From contig NZ_CP047020.1 of assembly GCF_009796285.1 (NCBI RefSeq), forward strand, positions 5,456,001 through 5,520,000: a stretch of DNA of 64,000 nucleotides, in the 5' to 3' direction. Of this stretch, positions 25,521 to 33,234 are shown in pieces. Made by a program: the position numbers and the translations under genes. The number at the start of each line of letters is the position of its first letter. Position 1 is the first letter of the stretch. Below the pieces are notes generated by a model. That model made no database searches, was not told the origin of the DNA, and saw only the letters and a program-made list of their open reading frames with translations. This DNA comes from Streptomyces broussonetiae. Its GTDB lineage: Bacteria > Actinomycetota > Actinomycetes > Streptomycetales > Streptomycetaceae.

Positions 25521-26927
25521 TCAGGAGACCGCAGTGAGGCTGCCCTGGGCGACGGAGGCGATCCGATCGCGCAGCCGCTCCACGTACAGCCGCAGGTTCT
25601 TCGCCGCCACGTCCGTGTCCGGGTACCGGCTGGCCAGCCACAGCCCCTCGTGCAGCCGGTTCACCCATACGCACACCTGGTCGCCGTAGGACACCCGGAT
25701 CAGTCCGTGCGCCCGCTGTTCGGCCCAGTGCTCGGCGCCCAGGATGGTGCGGGCGTCGCAGTAGGAGACGATCGAGTACAGGTCCGGCGAGGTCGGCCGG
25801 AAGTCCGCGCCGAGCAGGCTCAGCACCCGGGCCAGCGGCATCCTGGACAGCGGCCGGCCGGCGCGCAGCTCGTCGCGCACCGCCCGCATGACGTCCCGGA
25901 ACTCCGTCGTAGGGCCGACCGGCACCTCGATCGGGGCGCCGCCGACGTACCAGCCCACCGAGTCGCTCCACCGCGACTTCACCCGGGTGTGGAACGGCAC
26001 CACCGTCCGGTACACCGACTGCCCGCCCAGCTCGTGCACGATCAGCCCGGTCGCGGCCAGCAGGCCGACCTGGCTGCCGCCGTAGGGCCGGCAGTACGCC
26101 TCGAACGCCGCCGCCCCGGCCGCGTCCGCCAGCGGCTCGCACAGCATCCGCTGGCGCGGCAGCGGCCCGCCCGGCTCCACCCCCAGATCGACGGGGAAGC
26201 CCGGCAGCACGCCGTCGCAGCGGTGGATGAACTCGCGCCAGCGGTCGACGATCGCGTGCCGGGCGTCGATGCCGTCGGCGTCCGCCCGCTCGATCTCGCA
26301 GAAGTCGACGTAACTGGCGACCGGTCCGGCGGAGGCGGGCTCGGCACCGGCCAGGCCCGCCGTGTACAGCTCGTGCACCTCGGCGGGGATGCGGTGCAGG
26401 GAGTAGGCGTCGACGTTGCTGTGGTCGAAGGCCAGGTACACGCTGGCCCCGTCGGGCCGTACGACGGCGGTGTAGATGAGGTTGGGCCAGCGCAGCGCGT
26501 CCGCGACGGAGTCGAAGCGCCCCTGCAGGTGCTTCACGAGCCGGTCGGCGTCCGGGAAGTCGCCGGCATCCTCCCGGTGCAGCGACACGTCGTCGGCGTC
26601 GAGGGTGAAGCGGCGCAGCTCGTCACCGGCCCAGCGGAAGCCGCTGCGCAGCGTCTCGTGCCGGACGGTCCAGGCGCGCAGCGCCTCCTGGAGCGCATCG
26701 AGGTCGACCCGCCCCGGGATGTCGAAGGCGGTCCCGAGCCAGGTCGGCACGAACAGCCCGTCCTCCCGGACACCCTTGGCCGTCCGGATGTGCGACTCCT
26801 GGATGTAGGCGGGGGGCCGGGTGTCCTCCGGGAGCGCCGTCGCCGCCGCGACGGTCGCCGGGCTCAGCGTCCATTCGACGAGCCGTCCCGGCCGGACCTC
26901 GCAGCGCTGGATGTCAGTGATTCGCAC
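25521..26927 (-). CDS. stand-alone condensation-domain protein
   Basis: A 468-residue protein starting at the GTG at 26927 (GGGAGACGC upstream). It resembles NRPS condensation domains and PapA-type acyltransferases. FDIPGRVDLDALQEAL followed by RHETLRSGF is the canonical start, and the active-site motif is FDHSNVDAYS (His169 and Asp173 kept; the usual first His and last Gly replaced). QSVYRTVVPFHTR and VGWYVGGAPIEV match the DFG-like region. No adenylation or carrier domain is nearby, so it may join small metabolites by ester or amide bonds or act on a remote carrier protein. Confidence 0.82.
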   Translation of the reverse strand: MRITDIQRCEVRPGRLVEWTLSPATVAAATALPEDTRPPAYIQESHIRTAKGVREDGLFVPTWLGTAFDIPGRVDLDALQEALRAWTVRHETLRSGFRWAGDELRRFTLDADDVSLHREDAGDFPDADRLVKHLQGRFDSVADALRWPNLIYTAVVRPDGASVYLAFDHSNVDAYSLHRIPAEVHELYTAGLAGAEPASAGPVASYVDFCEIERADADGIDARHAIVDRWREFIHRCDGVLPGFPVDLGVEPGGPLPRQRMLCEPLADAAGAAAFEAYCRPYGGSQVGLLAATGLIVHELGGQSVYRTVVPFHTRVKSRWSDSVGWYVGGAPIEVPVGPTTEFRDVMRAVRDELRAGRPLSRMPLARVLSLLGADFRPTSPDLYSIVSYCDARTILGAEHWAEQRAHGLIRVSYGDQVCVWVNRLHEGLWLASRYPDTDVAAKNLRLYVERLRDRIASVAQGSLTAVS

Positions 26928-27087
26928 GCGTCTCCCATCACAGAAGGGGGCCCTGGTTGTGGGCCCCCTTCAAGGCAATGCCGAGAGGCGGGGCGGGGAC
27001 ATGCGTGTCCGGGGCATTTCAGCGGATCGGGTGGTGGGGTGAACGGCGAATTGATTAACCGAGGGTGACCGGGGCGACACTGGTGGC

Positions 27088-27561
27088 ATGGACAGGGAGC
27101 AGGTCGGTGGCTGGCTCGCCACCGCAGTCGCCGAGGCCCGAGCCGGACTCGCCGAGGGCGGTGTCCCGGTCGGCGCCGCGCTCTACGGCCCCGACGGCAC
27201 CCTCCTGGGGAAGGGCCGCAACCGCCGGGTCCAGGACGGCGACCCCACCCTGCACGCGGAGACGGCGGCGTTCCGCGCGGCGGGCCGACGGCGCACCTAC
27301 GCCGGTACGACCATGGTGACCACGCTCTCGCCGTGCTGGTACTGCTCCGGTCTGGTCCGCCAGTTCGGCATCCCACGGGTGGTGATCGGGGAGGCCGCCA
27401 CCTTCCACGGCGCCCACGACTGGCTCGCCGGGCACGGTGTGGAGGTCGTTGTGCTGGACGACCCGGAGTGCGTGGCGCTGATGCGTGGGTTCATCGAGGC
27501 CAACCCGGTGTTGTGGCAGGAGGACATCGGTATCGACGCAGAGGGGGACGACGGCCCATGA
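27088..27561 (+). CDS. cytosine deaminase of the yeast Fcy1 type (CDA fold)
   Basis: A 157-residue zinc enzyme. Ligands are His56 with the proton-shuttle Glu58 (LHAETAAF) and Cys83/Cys86 (SPCWYC). The C-terminal part, with IPRVVIGEAATFHGAHDWL, VEVVVLDDPECVALMRGFI and PVLWQEDIG, follows the yeast cytosine deaminase Fcy1p closely, as does the length (about 158). Most bacterial cytosine deaminases are unrelated amidohydrolases. The expected reaction is cytosine to uracil. The stop overlaps the start of an HTH gene (ATGA). Confidence 0.85.
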   Translation: MDREQVGGWLATAVAEARAGLAEGGVPVGAALYGPDGTLLGKGRNRRVQDGDPTLHAETAAFRAAGRRRTYAGTTMVTTLSPCWYCSGLVRQFGIPRVVIGEAATFHGAHDWLAGHGVEVVVLDDPECVALMRGFIEANPVLWQEDIGIDAEGDDGP

Positions 27562-28478
27562 CCACCAATGCCGTGCTTTTCGGGGAGATGCTCCGCCATT
27601 ACCGCGAGGTCGCGCTGCTCACGCAGGAAGGGCTGGCCAGGCAACTCCACTGCGACCGGTCCTTGGTGGCCAAGGTGGAGGCGGGGAGGCGGGTGCCGGC
27701 GGAGGCGTTCGCCAAGGGATGCGACGAAGTGCTGGGCACGGGCGGGGCGTTGGGGAGGTTGTGGGGGAAGATTGATTGGTACGGACAGGTGGAGCATCCG
27801 GACTGGTTCGAGCGCAGGGCGGAGATGGATGAGGAAGCCATCGCGGTGCGGGCGTACCAGACGCAGGTGATGCCGGGGTTACTGCAGACACCCGACTATG
27901 CCGCTGCGCTCTTCGCTCGCCGACTCCCGAGTCCGGATGATGTCGAGGAGCGAGTCCGCGCGCGTCTGAGTCGTCAGCGGCGCTTCTACGCCGATGACGG
28001 CCCGCTTTACGTCGTCGTACTGGACGAGACCTGCCTGCGCCACATGGTGGGAAGCTCGATGATCATGCGGGACCAGTGCGCACATCTGCTGAGCGTGGGC
28101 CGCCTTCCCAACCTCCGTGTCCAGGTGGCCCCGTTGGATCGCCCCGATATCGACCGCCCCGACACCTCCCTGACGTTGATCGAGCTGCCCGACGGCCGGC
28201 GGTGGGTGTACTCGGAGTCGCTGGATCTGGGCCACTTCAGCAACCAGCCGGCCGTCCTCGCGCGCCATGCCCAGACCTATGATGTGCTGAGGGCGGACGT
28301 GCTGTCGGCCCCCGAATCTGCCGCTCTGATCAGGGACTTGATGGAAGGGTACGCACATCATGTACAGCCACGAGCTGAGCGCGGCGACCTGGGTCAAGAG
28401 CAGCTACAGCGGAGCGAACGGCGGCGACTGCCTCGAATTCGCCCCCGGGTTCACATCCACCCTCGTCCCCGTCCGTGA
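27558..28478 (+). CDS. XRE-type HTH regulator with DUF5753
   Basis: A 306-residue protein starting at the ATG at 27558, overlapping the deaminase stop. An N-terminal XRE HTH (FGEMLRHYREVALLTQEGLA, SLVAKVEAGRRVP) is followed by the DUF5753 domain typical of Streptomyces (AYQTQVMPGLLQTPDYAAAL, SLTLIELPDGRRWVY). Such regulators usually pair with a small DUF397 protein. Here the last 40 codons run across the start of that partner, overlapping it by 119 bp in another frame; the tail is Arg/Pro-rich and probably non-native. Confidence 0.88.
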   Translation: MTTNAVLFGEMLRHYREVALLTQEGLARQLHCDRSLVAKVEAGRRVPAEAFAKGCDEVLGTGGALGRLWGKIDWYGQVEHPDWFERRAEMDEEAIAVRAYQTQVMPGLLQTPDYAAALFARRLPSPDDVEERVRARLSRQRRFYADDGPLYVVVLDETCLRHMVGSSMIMRDQCAHLLSVGRLPNLRVQVAPLDRPDIDRPDTSLTLIELPDGRRWVYSESLDLGHFSNQPAVLARHAQTYDVLRADVLSAPESAALIRDLMEGYAHHVQPRAERGDLGQEQLQRSERRRLPRIRPRVHIHPRPRP

Positions 28479-28554
28479 CAGCAAGAGCCCCGACGGCCCG
28501 GTGCTGATGATCCCCCGTTCCGCCTGGGTCGCGTTCACTTCGGCTCTGCGCTGA
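28360..28554 (+). CDS. DUF397-domain protein, partner of the HTH regulator
   Basis: A 64-residue protein starting at the ATG at 28360 (GGAAGG upstream). It carries the DUF397 signature: WVKSSYSGANGGDCLEFAPG, then VPVRDSKSPDGPVLMIPRSAW. In Streptomyces these small proteins act with XRE/DUF5753 regulators (BldB/WhiJ-like systems). The gene is complete despite the overlap with the upstream HTH frame. Its 3' end overlaps a minus-strand gene remnant by 20 bp. Confidence 0.88.
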   Translation: MYSHELSAATWVKSSYSGANGGDCLEFAPGFTSTLVPVRDSKSPDGPVLMIPRSAWVAFTSALR

Positions 28555-28660
28555 CCGGCTGCCAGATCCTGTCCGGCAGGCCCACCGTGGCCTCGGCCAG
28601 GTCCACGTCCTCGATGCCGGACAGCCACCGGCGGGCGACCGCGAACACCGGACCGGGACG
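28535..28660 (-). pseudogene. 3' remnant of an unidentified gene
   Basis: On the minus strand, 36-40 codons ending at TGA 28535 encode VFAVARRWLSGIEDVDLAEA and TVGLPDRIWQPVSAEPK with almost only G or C at third positions, as in real Streptomyces genes. Upstream the frame runs into the Gly/Ser linker of the lectin fragment on the other strand. The 5' part is gone. I do not recognise the family. Confidence 0.5.
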
Positions 28661-29185
28661 CACGGCTCCGCCTCGGGCGGGGCGACCGGTGCCACGGGCA
28701 GCGGCGGCTCCGGTTCCGGACCGGGCGGTTCGAGCAGCTCCGGCGGCAGTCCCGGTGGATCCGGCGGCTCCGGTGGGTCCAGCGGCTCGGGCGGTCCGGG
28801 CGGCGGGAGTGGCGGGTCCGGCTCGGGGTCCTTCCACCTGCAGAACGGCGAGAACGGCAAGTGCCTGACCCAGGTCTACGGCTCCACGGGCCTCGGCTCC
28901 TGCTCGGCCCCGACCGCCCGCTGGACCTTCCGCAGTGCCGCCGGCGGCGGCGTCAAGGTCGTCAACGTCTCGACCGGCGCCTGCCTGAGCGCCAACGGCA
29001 ACGGCCAGGCCGTGTTCGTCGGCGACTGTGCGCAGGGCGGCAGCAATCTGCGGTGGACGGCGGGCTCCGGCGGCTTTCTGCGCACGGTCTTCGACGGCGG
29101 CTGCCTCGACCTCGCCTTCGGTGGCGGCGTGGCCGAGGCGAACTGCGCGTCGGGAGCGTCCTCGCAGAGCTGGGCGAGGACGTGA
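28655..29185 (+). pseudogene. 5'-truncated ricin-type beta-trefoil lectin
   Basis: The frame ending with TGA at 29185 encodes a Gly/Ser/Thr linker of about 60 residues. A ricin B-like domain follows: FHLQNGENGKCLTQVYGSTG, GVKVVNVSTGACLSANGNG, LRTVFDGGCLDLAF, ending SSQSWART, with paired cysteines per subdomain. No start codon, signal peptide or N-terminal domain precedes the linker; the sequence before 28655 belongs to a gene remnant on the other strand. The linker suggests the parent was an enzyme or anchored protein with this domain at its C-terminus. Confidence 0.65.
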
Positions 29186-29205
29186 CCCCGGCCTCGTGAG
29201 GACCG

Positions 29206-29556
29206 CTAGCCGCTGATCATGCCGACGATCGCGCGCACCGCCTCGGCGACCGGCCGGCCGACCGCGCCGACGGTGCTCGCGATCCCGGCGATCGCCATCA
29301 GTGCGCCCCGCCGCTGCTGAGCGGGCACGTCGGCGTCGGGGCTGAGGGCGGGCAGCGAGTCGTCCAGCAGCTGGGCGTCGGGCGCCGCCACCTGGGCGCG
29401 CAACTCGCCGACCAGCCGGTTCAGTTCGGCGAGGGCCGCGACCAGCGCAGGGTCCTGCTGTCCGGGGCCGGCGGCCGCGTAGTTCTTGACGATGCCCGTG
29501 TTGCCCCGGCCGCCGTGCATGTTCACGTTGTCGCCGTAGTAGTAGTTGCTCGTCAT
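29206..29556 (-). CDS. small protein with N-terminal amyloid-like motif and C-terminal hydrophobic helix
   Basis: A 116-residue protein starting at the ATG at 29556 in an ATGA overlap with the upstream gene. Residues 4-22 read NYYYGDNVNMHGGRGNTGI, an Asn/Gly/Tyr-rich motif repeated at the C-terminus of the partner protein. Next comes a helical stretch (LVAALAELNRLVGELRAQV), an acidic linker, and a C-terminal hydrophobic or amphipathic segment (ALMAIAGIASTVGAVG onward). No known domain is evident. The layout resembles a prion-like signalling motif attached to a membrane-active effector, which is inference. Confidence 0.7.
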   Translation of the reverse strand: MTSNYYYGDNVNMHGGRGNTGIVKNYAAAGPGQQDPALVAALAELNRLVGELRAQVAAPDAQLLDDSLPALSPDADVPAQQRRGALMAIAGIASTVGAVGRPVAEAVRAIVGMISG

Positions 29557-30224
29557 CCGCTGATCCCCACGTTTCCGCTGCCGCCGTACATGTTGACGTT
29601 GTCGCCGAAGTAGTAGTTCTTGGGCGAGAAGCTCAGGCTCTCCACCGTCACCTTGAACTCGACGTCCGGATGGTCGATGGCGTACGAGATCTGGCCGACG
29701 ACCTGGTCCAGATACTGCGGGTTCCGGCTGGTCACCAGTGCCGTGGAAGCGCCCGAGGTCTCGATCGCAAGGACGTGGTGGTCGGAGGCCAGCAGGACCG
29801 AGAACAGTTCGACGAGGAAGTAGATCTCGAGGCCGACGACCGCGGTCCAGACGAATGCGACGTATCCGGCCGCGCCGGAGTTCTCCCCGCCGCCGGTACC
29901 CGCGAGCAGACCGGGCAGCATCGCGAGGAGCCCGATGATCAGCAGTCCGACGGTGTTGCGCAGGTACCGCAGCACCGCCTCCTTGCGCTTGGGACGCATC
30001 ACGAAGGTGTAGACGCGGGCGATGTTGTGCAGCGGGTACACCGCCGCGCCGATCCACAGGATCCGCTTGCTGACCCGCAGCTCGACGGCGACGGGGGCCG
30101 GCTGCCGGGGTGGCGCGGGCACGTCCGGCATGTACGGCGCGGAGGCGGGCGGGGCGGGTGGCGCGGGCGGAGCGGGTGGTGGAGCGGAGGGTGGTGAGGT
30201 CCGCGGCTCCTGGGCCGGCTGCAT
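29553..30224 (-). CDS. DUF6232-like membrane protein with C-terminal copy of the motif
   Basis: A 223-residue protein. A Pro/Ala-rich N-terminus (1-45) precedes a DUF6232-like core: VELRVSKRILWIGAAVYPLH, NIARVYTFVMRPKRK, then two membrane helices (about 90-110 and 122-145). A cytoplasmic domain follows, ending at residues 203-221 with NYYFGDNVNMYGGSGNVGI. That end is 15/19 identical to the N-terminal motif of the next protein. The ATG at 30224 is the natural start. The two genes overlap by four bases and must be coexpressed. Confidence 0.75.
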   Translation of the reverse strand: MQPAQEPRTSPPSAPPPAPPAPPAPPASAPYMPDVPAPPRQPAPVAVELRVSKRILWIGAAVYPLHNIARVYTFVMRPKRKEAVLRYLRNTVGLLIIGLLAMLPGLLAGTGGGENSGAAGYVAFVWTAVVGLEIYFLVELFSVLLASDHHVLAIETSGASTALVTSRNPQYLDQVVGQISYAIDHPDVEFKVTVESLSFSPKNYYFGDNVNMYGGSGNVGISG

Positions 30225-30317
30225 GTCTGTGTCCCCCAGAGGTCAGGTGATTACTCGTGGCTCGCAACGACCATTAACCACAGGTCAGTTGGGGGATGGC
30301 AAGTCCTTGTGGGGCAG

Positions 30318-30626
30318 TCACCCGCCCTTGGGGTCGTCCTTGTCGAGGGACTTGAGGAACTCGGGGTTGTCGTCGGGCGCGATCCACCGCGCGGCCGTGT
30401 CCCGCTGCCGCTCGAAGGGCGCCGCCCCGCCGGAGACCGACCGCCGCACCCGGCCGGTGATCAGCCAGGCCACCGGTCCCACCAGCACCTCGCCGAAGAG
30501 CAGGATGATGATCACCCACACCACCTTCGGCAGATGGCGCACCTCTTCCTCGGGGGTGTTCAGGCAGTCCACGAAGGCATAGATCCACAACGCCAGGACC
30601 AGCAGGAACGGCAGATACCTGAGCAT
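30318..30626 (-). CDS. PLDc_N-domain membrane protein
   Basis: A 102-residue protein. The ATG at 30626 was chosen because GGGGGA lies seven bases upstream, although an in-frame GTG at 30647 exists. It has the short PLD-nuclease N-terminal domain: LPFLLVLALWIYAFVDCLN, then HLPKVVWVIIILLFGEVLVG and PVAWLITGR, two helices with the conserved PKVVW between them. Here it stands alone without a nuclease domain, as is usual in Streptomyces. A charged tail follows. It is divergent from the mqnL operon. Confidence 0.85.
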   Translation of the reverse strand: MLRYLPFLLVLALWIYAFVDCLNTPEEEVRHLPKVVWVIIILLFGEVLVGPVAWLITGRVRRSVSGGAAPFERQRDTAARWIAPDDNPEFLKSLDKDDPKGG

Positions 30627-30771
30627 GGTGCGATCCCCCGACGACACTGAGACGACCCCGACGACCGAGCCAGATTAGCGGGCTGGACCGCAAGCGTCCC
30701 AAGCGGCGCGGAGAACTGCACGGCGCCCCCGGTGAACCGGCCTCAGGCCCCCGTGCCGGATACTGGGACGC

Positions 30772-32223
30772 ATGGCTTACGACGATCTTCGCTCCCTGCT
30801 GCGGGCGCTGGAGCGCGAGGGAGACCTCAAGCGCATCAAGGCCGAGGTGGACCCCTGTCTGGAAGTCGGAGAGATCGTCGACCGGGTGCAGAAGTCCGGC
30901 GGCCCGGCGCTGCTCTTCGAGAACGTCAAGGGCTCGGCGATGCCCCTCGCGATGAACGTCTTCGGCACCGACCGCCGCCTGCTCAAGGCGCTGGGCCTGA
31001 AGTCGTACGGCGAGATCTCCGAGAAGATCGGCGGCCTGCTGCGCCCCGAACTGCCGCACGGCTTCGTCGGTGTGCGCGAGGCCTTCGGCAAGCTCGGCGC
31101 GATGGCCCATGTCCCGCCGAGGAAGATCAAAGAGGCTCCGGTGCAGGAGGTCGTCCTGCATGGCGACGAGGTGGATCTGGACCGTCTTCCGGCCCTGTTC
31201 ACCTGGCCCAAGGACGGCGGCTCCTTCTTCAACCTGGGCCTGACCCACACCAAGGACCCCGAGAGCGGCATCCGCAACCTCGGGCTGTACCGCCTGCAGC
31301 GCCACGACAAGCGCACCATCGGCATGCACTGGCAGATCCACAAGGACAGCCGCAACCACTACCAGGTCGCCGCGCGGCGCGGGGAGCGACTGCCCGTCGC
31401 CATCGCCTTCGGCTGTCCGCCCGCCGTGACGTACGCCTCCACCGCCCCGCTGCCCGGCGACATCGACGAGTACCTCTTCGCCGGGTTCATCGCGGGCAAG
31501 CGGATCGAGATGGTCGACTGCAAGACGGTGCCGCTCCAGGTGCCCGCGAACGCCGAGGTCGTCCTGGAGGGCTGGCTGGAGCCGGGCGAGATGCTGCCCG
31601 AGGGCCCCTTCGGCGACCACACCGGCTTCTACACCCCGCAGGAGCCGTTCCCCGCGCTCAAGATCGACTGCGTGACGATGCGCAAGCGCCCGCTGCTGCA
31701 GTCGATCGTGGTCGGCCGCCCGCCGACGGAGGACGGCCCGCTGGGCCGGGCGACGGAACGCTTCTTCCTCCCGCTGCTGAAGATCATCGTGCCGGACATC
31801 GTGGACTACCACCTGCCCGAGGCCGGCGGCTTCCACAACTGCGCGATCGTCTCGATCGACAAGAAGTACCCCAAGCACGCGCAGAAGGTGATGCACGCGA
31901 TCTGGGGGGCCCACATGATGTCCCTCACCAAGCTGATCGTGGTCGTGGACTCCGACTGCGACGTCCACGATCTGCACGAGGTCGCCTGGCGCGCCCTCGG
32001 CAACACCGACTACGCCCGTGACCTCACGGTCGTGGAAGGCCCCGTCGACCACCTCGACCACGCCTCCTACCAGCAGTTCTGGGGCGGCAAGGCGGGGATC
32101 GACGCGACGAGGAAATGGCCGGAGGAGGGCTACACCCGAGACGGGGGCTGGCCCGACATGGTCCTGTCGGACCCGGATACGGCGGCGCTGGTCGACCGCC
32201 GCTGGAAGGAGTACGGCCTGTGA
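30772..32223 (+). CDS. mqnL: UbiD-family decarboxylase of the futalosine menaquinone pathway (MqnL-type)
   Basis: A 483-residue UbiD-family protein expected to use prenylated FMN. Family signatures include LGLYRLQRHDKRTIGMHWQI, VTYASTAPLPGDIDEYLFAG and EGPFGDHTGFYTPQEPFP with the catalytic Glu/Asp residues, then GGFHNCAIVSIDKKYPKHAQ. In futalosine-pathway organisms this enzyme decarboxylates prenylated 1,4-dihydroxy-6-naphthoate. The order UbiD, UbiA (mqnP), UbiX (mqnM) supports that role. TACTGG seven bases before the ATG suggests a leaderless transcript. Confidence 0.9.
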   Translation: MAYDDLRSLLRALEREGDLKRIKAEVDPCLEVGEIVDRVQKSGGPALLFENVKGSAMPLAMNVFGTDRRLLKALGLKSYGEISEKIGGLLRPELPHGFVGVREAFGKLGAMAHVPPRKIKEAPVQEVVLHGDEVDLDRLPALFTWPKDGGSFFNLGLTHTKDPESGIRNLGLYRLQRHDKRTIGMHWQIHKDSRNHYQVAARRGERLPVAIAFGCPPAVTYASTAPLPGDIDEYLFAGFIAGKRIEMVDCKTVPLQVPANAEVVLEGWLEPGEMLPEGPFGDHTGFYTPQEPFPALKIDCVTMRKRPLLQSIVVGRPPTEDGPLGRATERFFLPLLKIIVPDIVDYHLPEAGGFHNCAIVSIDKKYPKHAQKVMHAIWGAHMMSLTKLIVVVDSDCDVHDLHEVAWRALGNTDYARDLTVVEGPVDHLDHASYQQFWGGKAGIDATRKWPEEGYTRDGGWPDMVLSDPDTAALVDRRWKEYGL

Positions 32224-33122
32224 GCAGCGCCTCTGCCGCGATCCCTCAGCCGGGACGCACGAAGGCCTTCCTGCGGCTGGTGATGATCGAGCACTCGATC
32301 TTCGCGCTGCCCTTCGCCTACATCGCGTCTTTGACGGCGATGTACCAGTGGGACAAGAACATCCACTGGGGCCGGCTGCTGCTGGTCACGATCTGCATGG
32401 TCGGCCTGCGCACGTTCGCGATGGCGGTCAACCGGATCATCGACCGCGAGATCGACGCCCGTAACCCGCGCACCGCGCACCGCGAGCTGGTGACCGGCGC
32501 GATGTCGGTCCGGCACGCCTGGACGGGTGCCCTGATCGCCTTGGTGGTCTTCCTCGGCGCGGCGGCCCTGCTGAACCCCCTGTGCCTGGCCCTCGCCCCC
32601 GTCGCGGTGATCCCGATGGTGGTCTACCCCTACGGGAAGCGGTTCACGAACTTCCCGCAGGCCATCCTCGGCCTCGCCCAGTCCATGGGCCCGATCGGCG
32701 GCTGGCTCGCCATCTCGGGCTCCTGGTCCTGGGACGCGGTGATCCTCGGTCTCGCGGTCGGCGTCTGGATCGGTGGCTTCGACCTGATCTACGCCTGCCA
32801 GGACGTCGAGACCGACCGCCGGATCGGCGTGCTGTCGGTCCCGGCCCGCTTCGGCATCCCGGCCGCGATCTGGGGCGCGCGGGTGTGCCACACCATCACG
32901 ACGGCCCTGTTCGTCTGGTACGCCCTGGCCACCCACGCGGGCGCCTTCTTCTGGCTGGGCCTGGTGATCGTCGCGGGTGCCTTCCTCTACGAGCACCGCA
33001 TCGTCCGCCCCCATGACCTGTCCCGCCTGAACAGGGCGTTCTTCTCGGTCAACGGCTTCATCGGCATTGCCCTGTTCGTGTGTGCCCTGCTGGATCTGCT
33101 GGTTCGGGGCCTGACCGCCTGA
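32220..33122 (+). CDS. mqnP: UbiA-family prenyltransferase of menaquinone synthesis
   Basis: A 300-residue membrane protein starting at the GTG at 32220 in a GTGA overlap with mqnL. It has about eight helices and the two Asp-rich motifs of UbiA enzymes: NRIIDREIDARNPRT and CQDVETDRRIG. It attaches the polyprenyl chain to 1,4-dihydroxy-6-naphthoate in the futalosine route. The helix content and motifs are unambiguous; naming it mqnP rests on context between the UbiD and UbiX homologues. Confidence 0.9.
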   Translation: MSSASAAIPQPGRTKAFLRLVMIEHSIFALPFAYIASLTAMYQWDKNIHWGRLLLVTICMVGLRTFAMAVNRIIDREIDARNPRTAHRELVTGAMSVRHAWTGALIALVVFLGAAALLNPLCLALAPVAVIPMVVYPYGKRFTNFPQAILGLAQSMGPIGGWLAISGSWSWDAVILGLAVGVWIGGFDLIYACQDVETDRRIGVLSVPARFGIPAAIWGARVCHTITTALFVWYALATHAGAFFWLGLVIVAGAFLYEHRIVRPHDLSRLNRAFFSVNGFIGIALFVCALLDLLVRGLTA

Positions 33123-33234
33123 CCACGGTGCGACCTGCCATCGAGTGCGCAGGTCGCCGCGGGCCGGCCCGCCGGGGACCCCGAGGTGTCCGGCCCGTCC
33201 TGAACACTCCCCGACCCACCGGTACGCTCAAGGT

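Noticed and set aside
25119..27068. 649-codon plus-strand frame across the condensation-domain gene
   Set aside because: It spans the start of one real gene and the body of another on the other strand; Arg/Val/Gln-rich shadow sequence.
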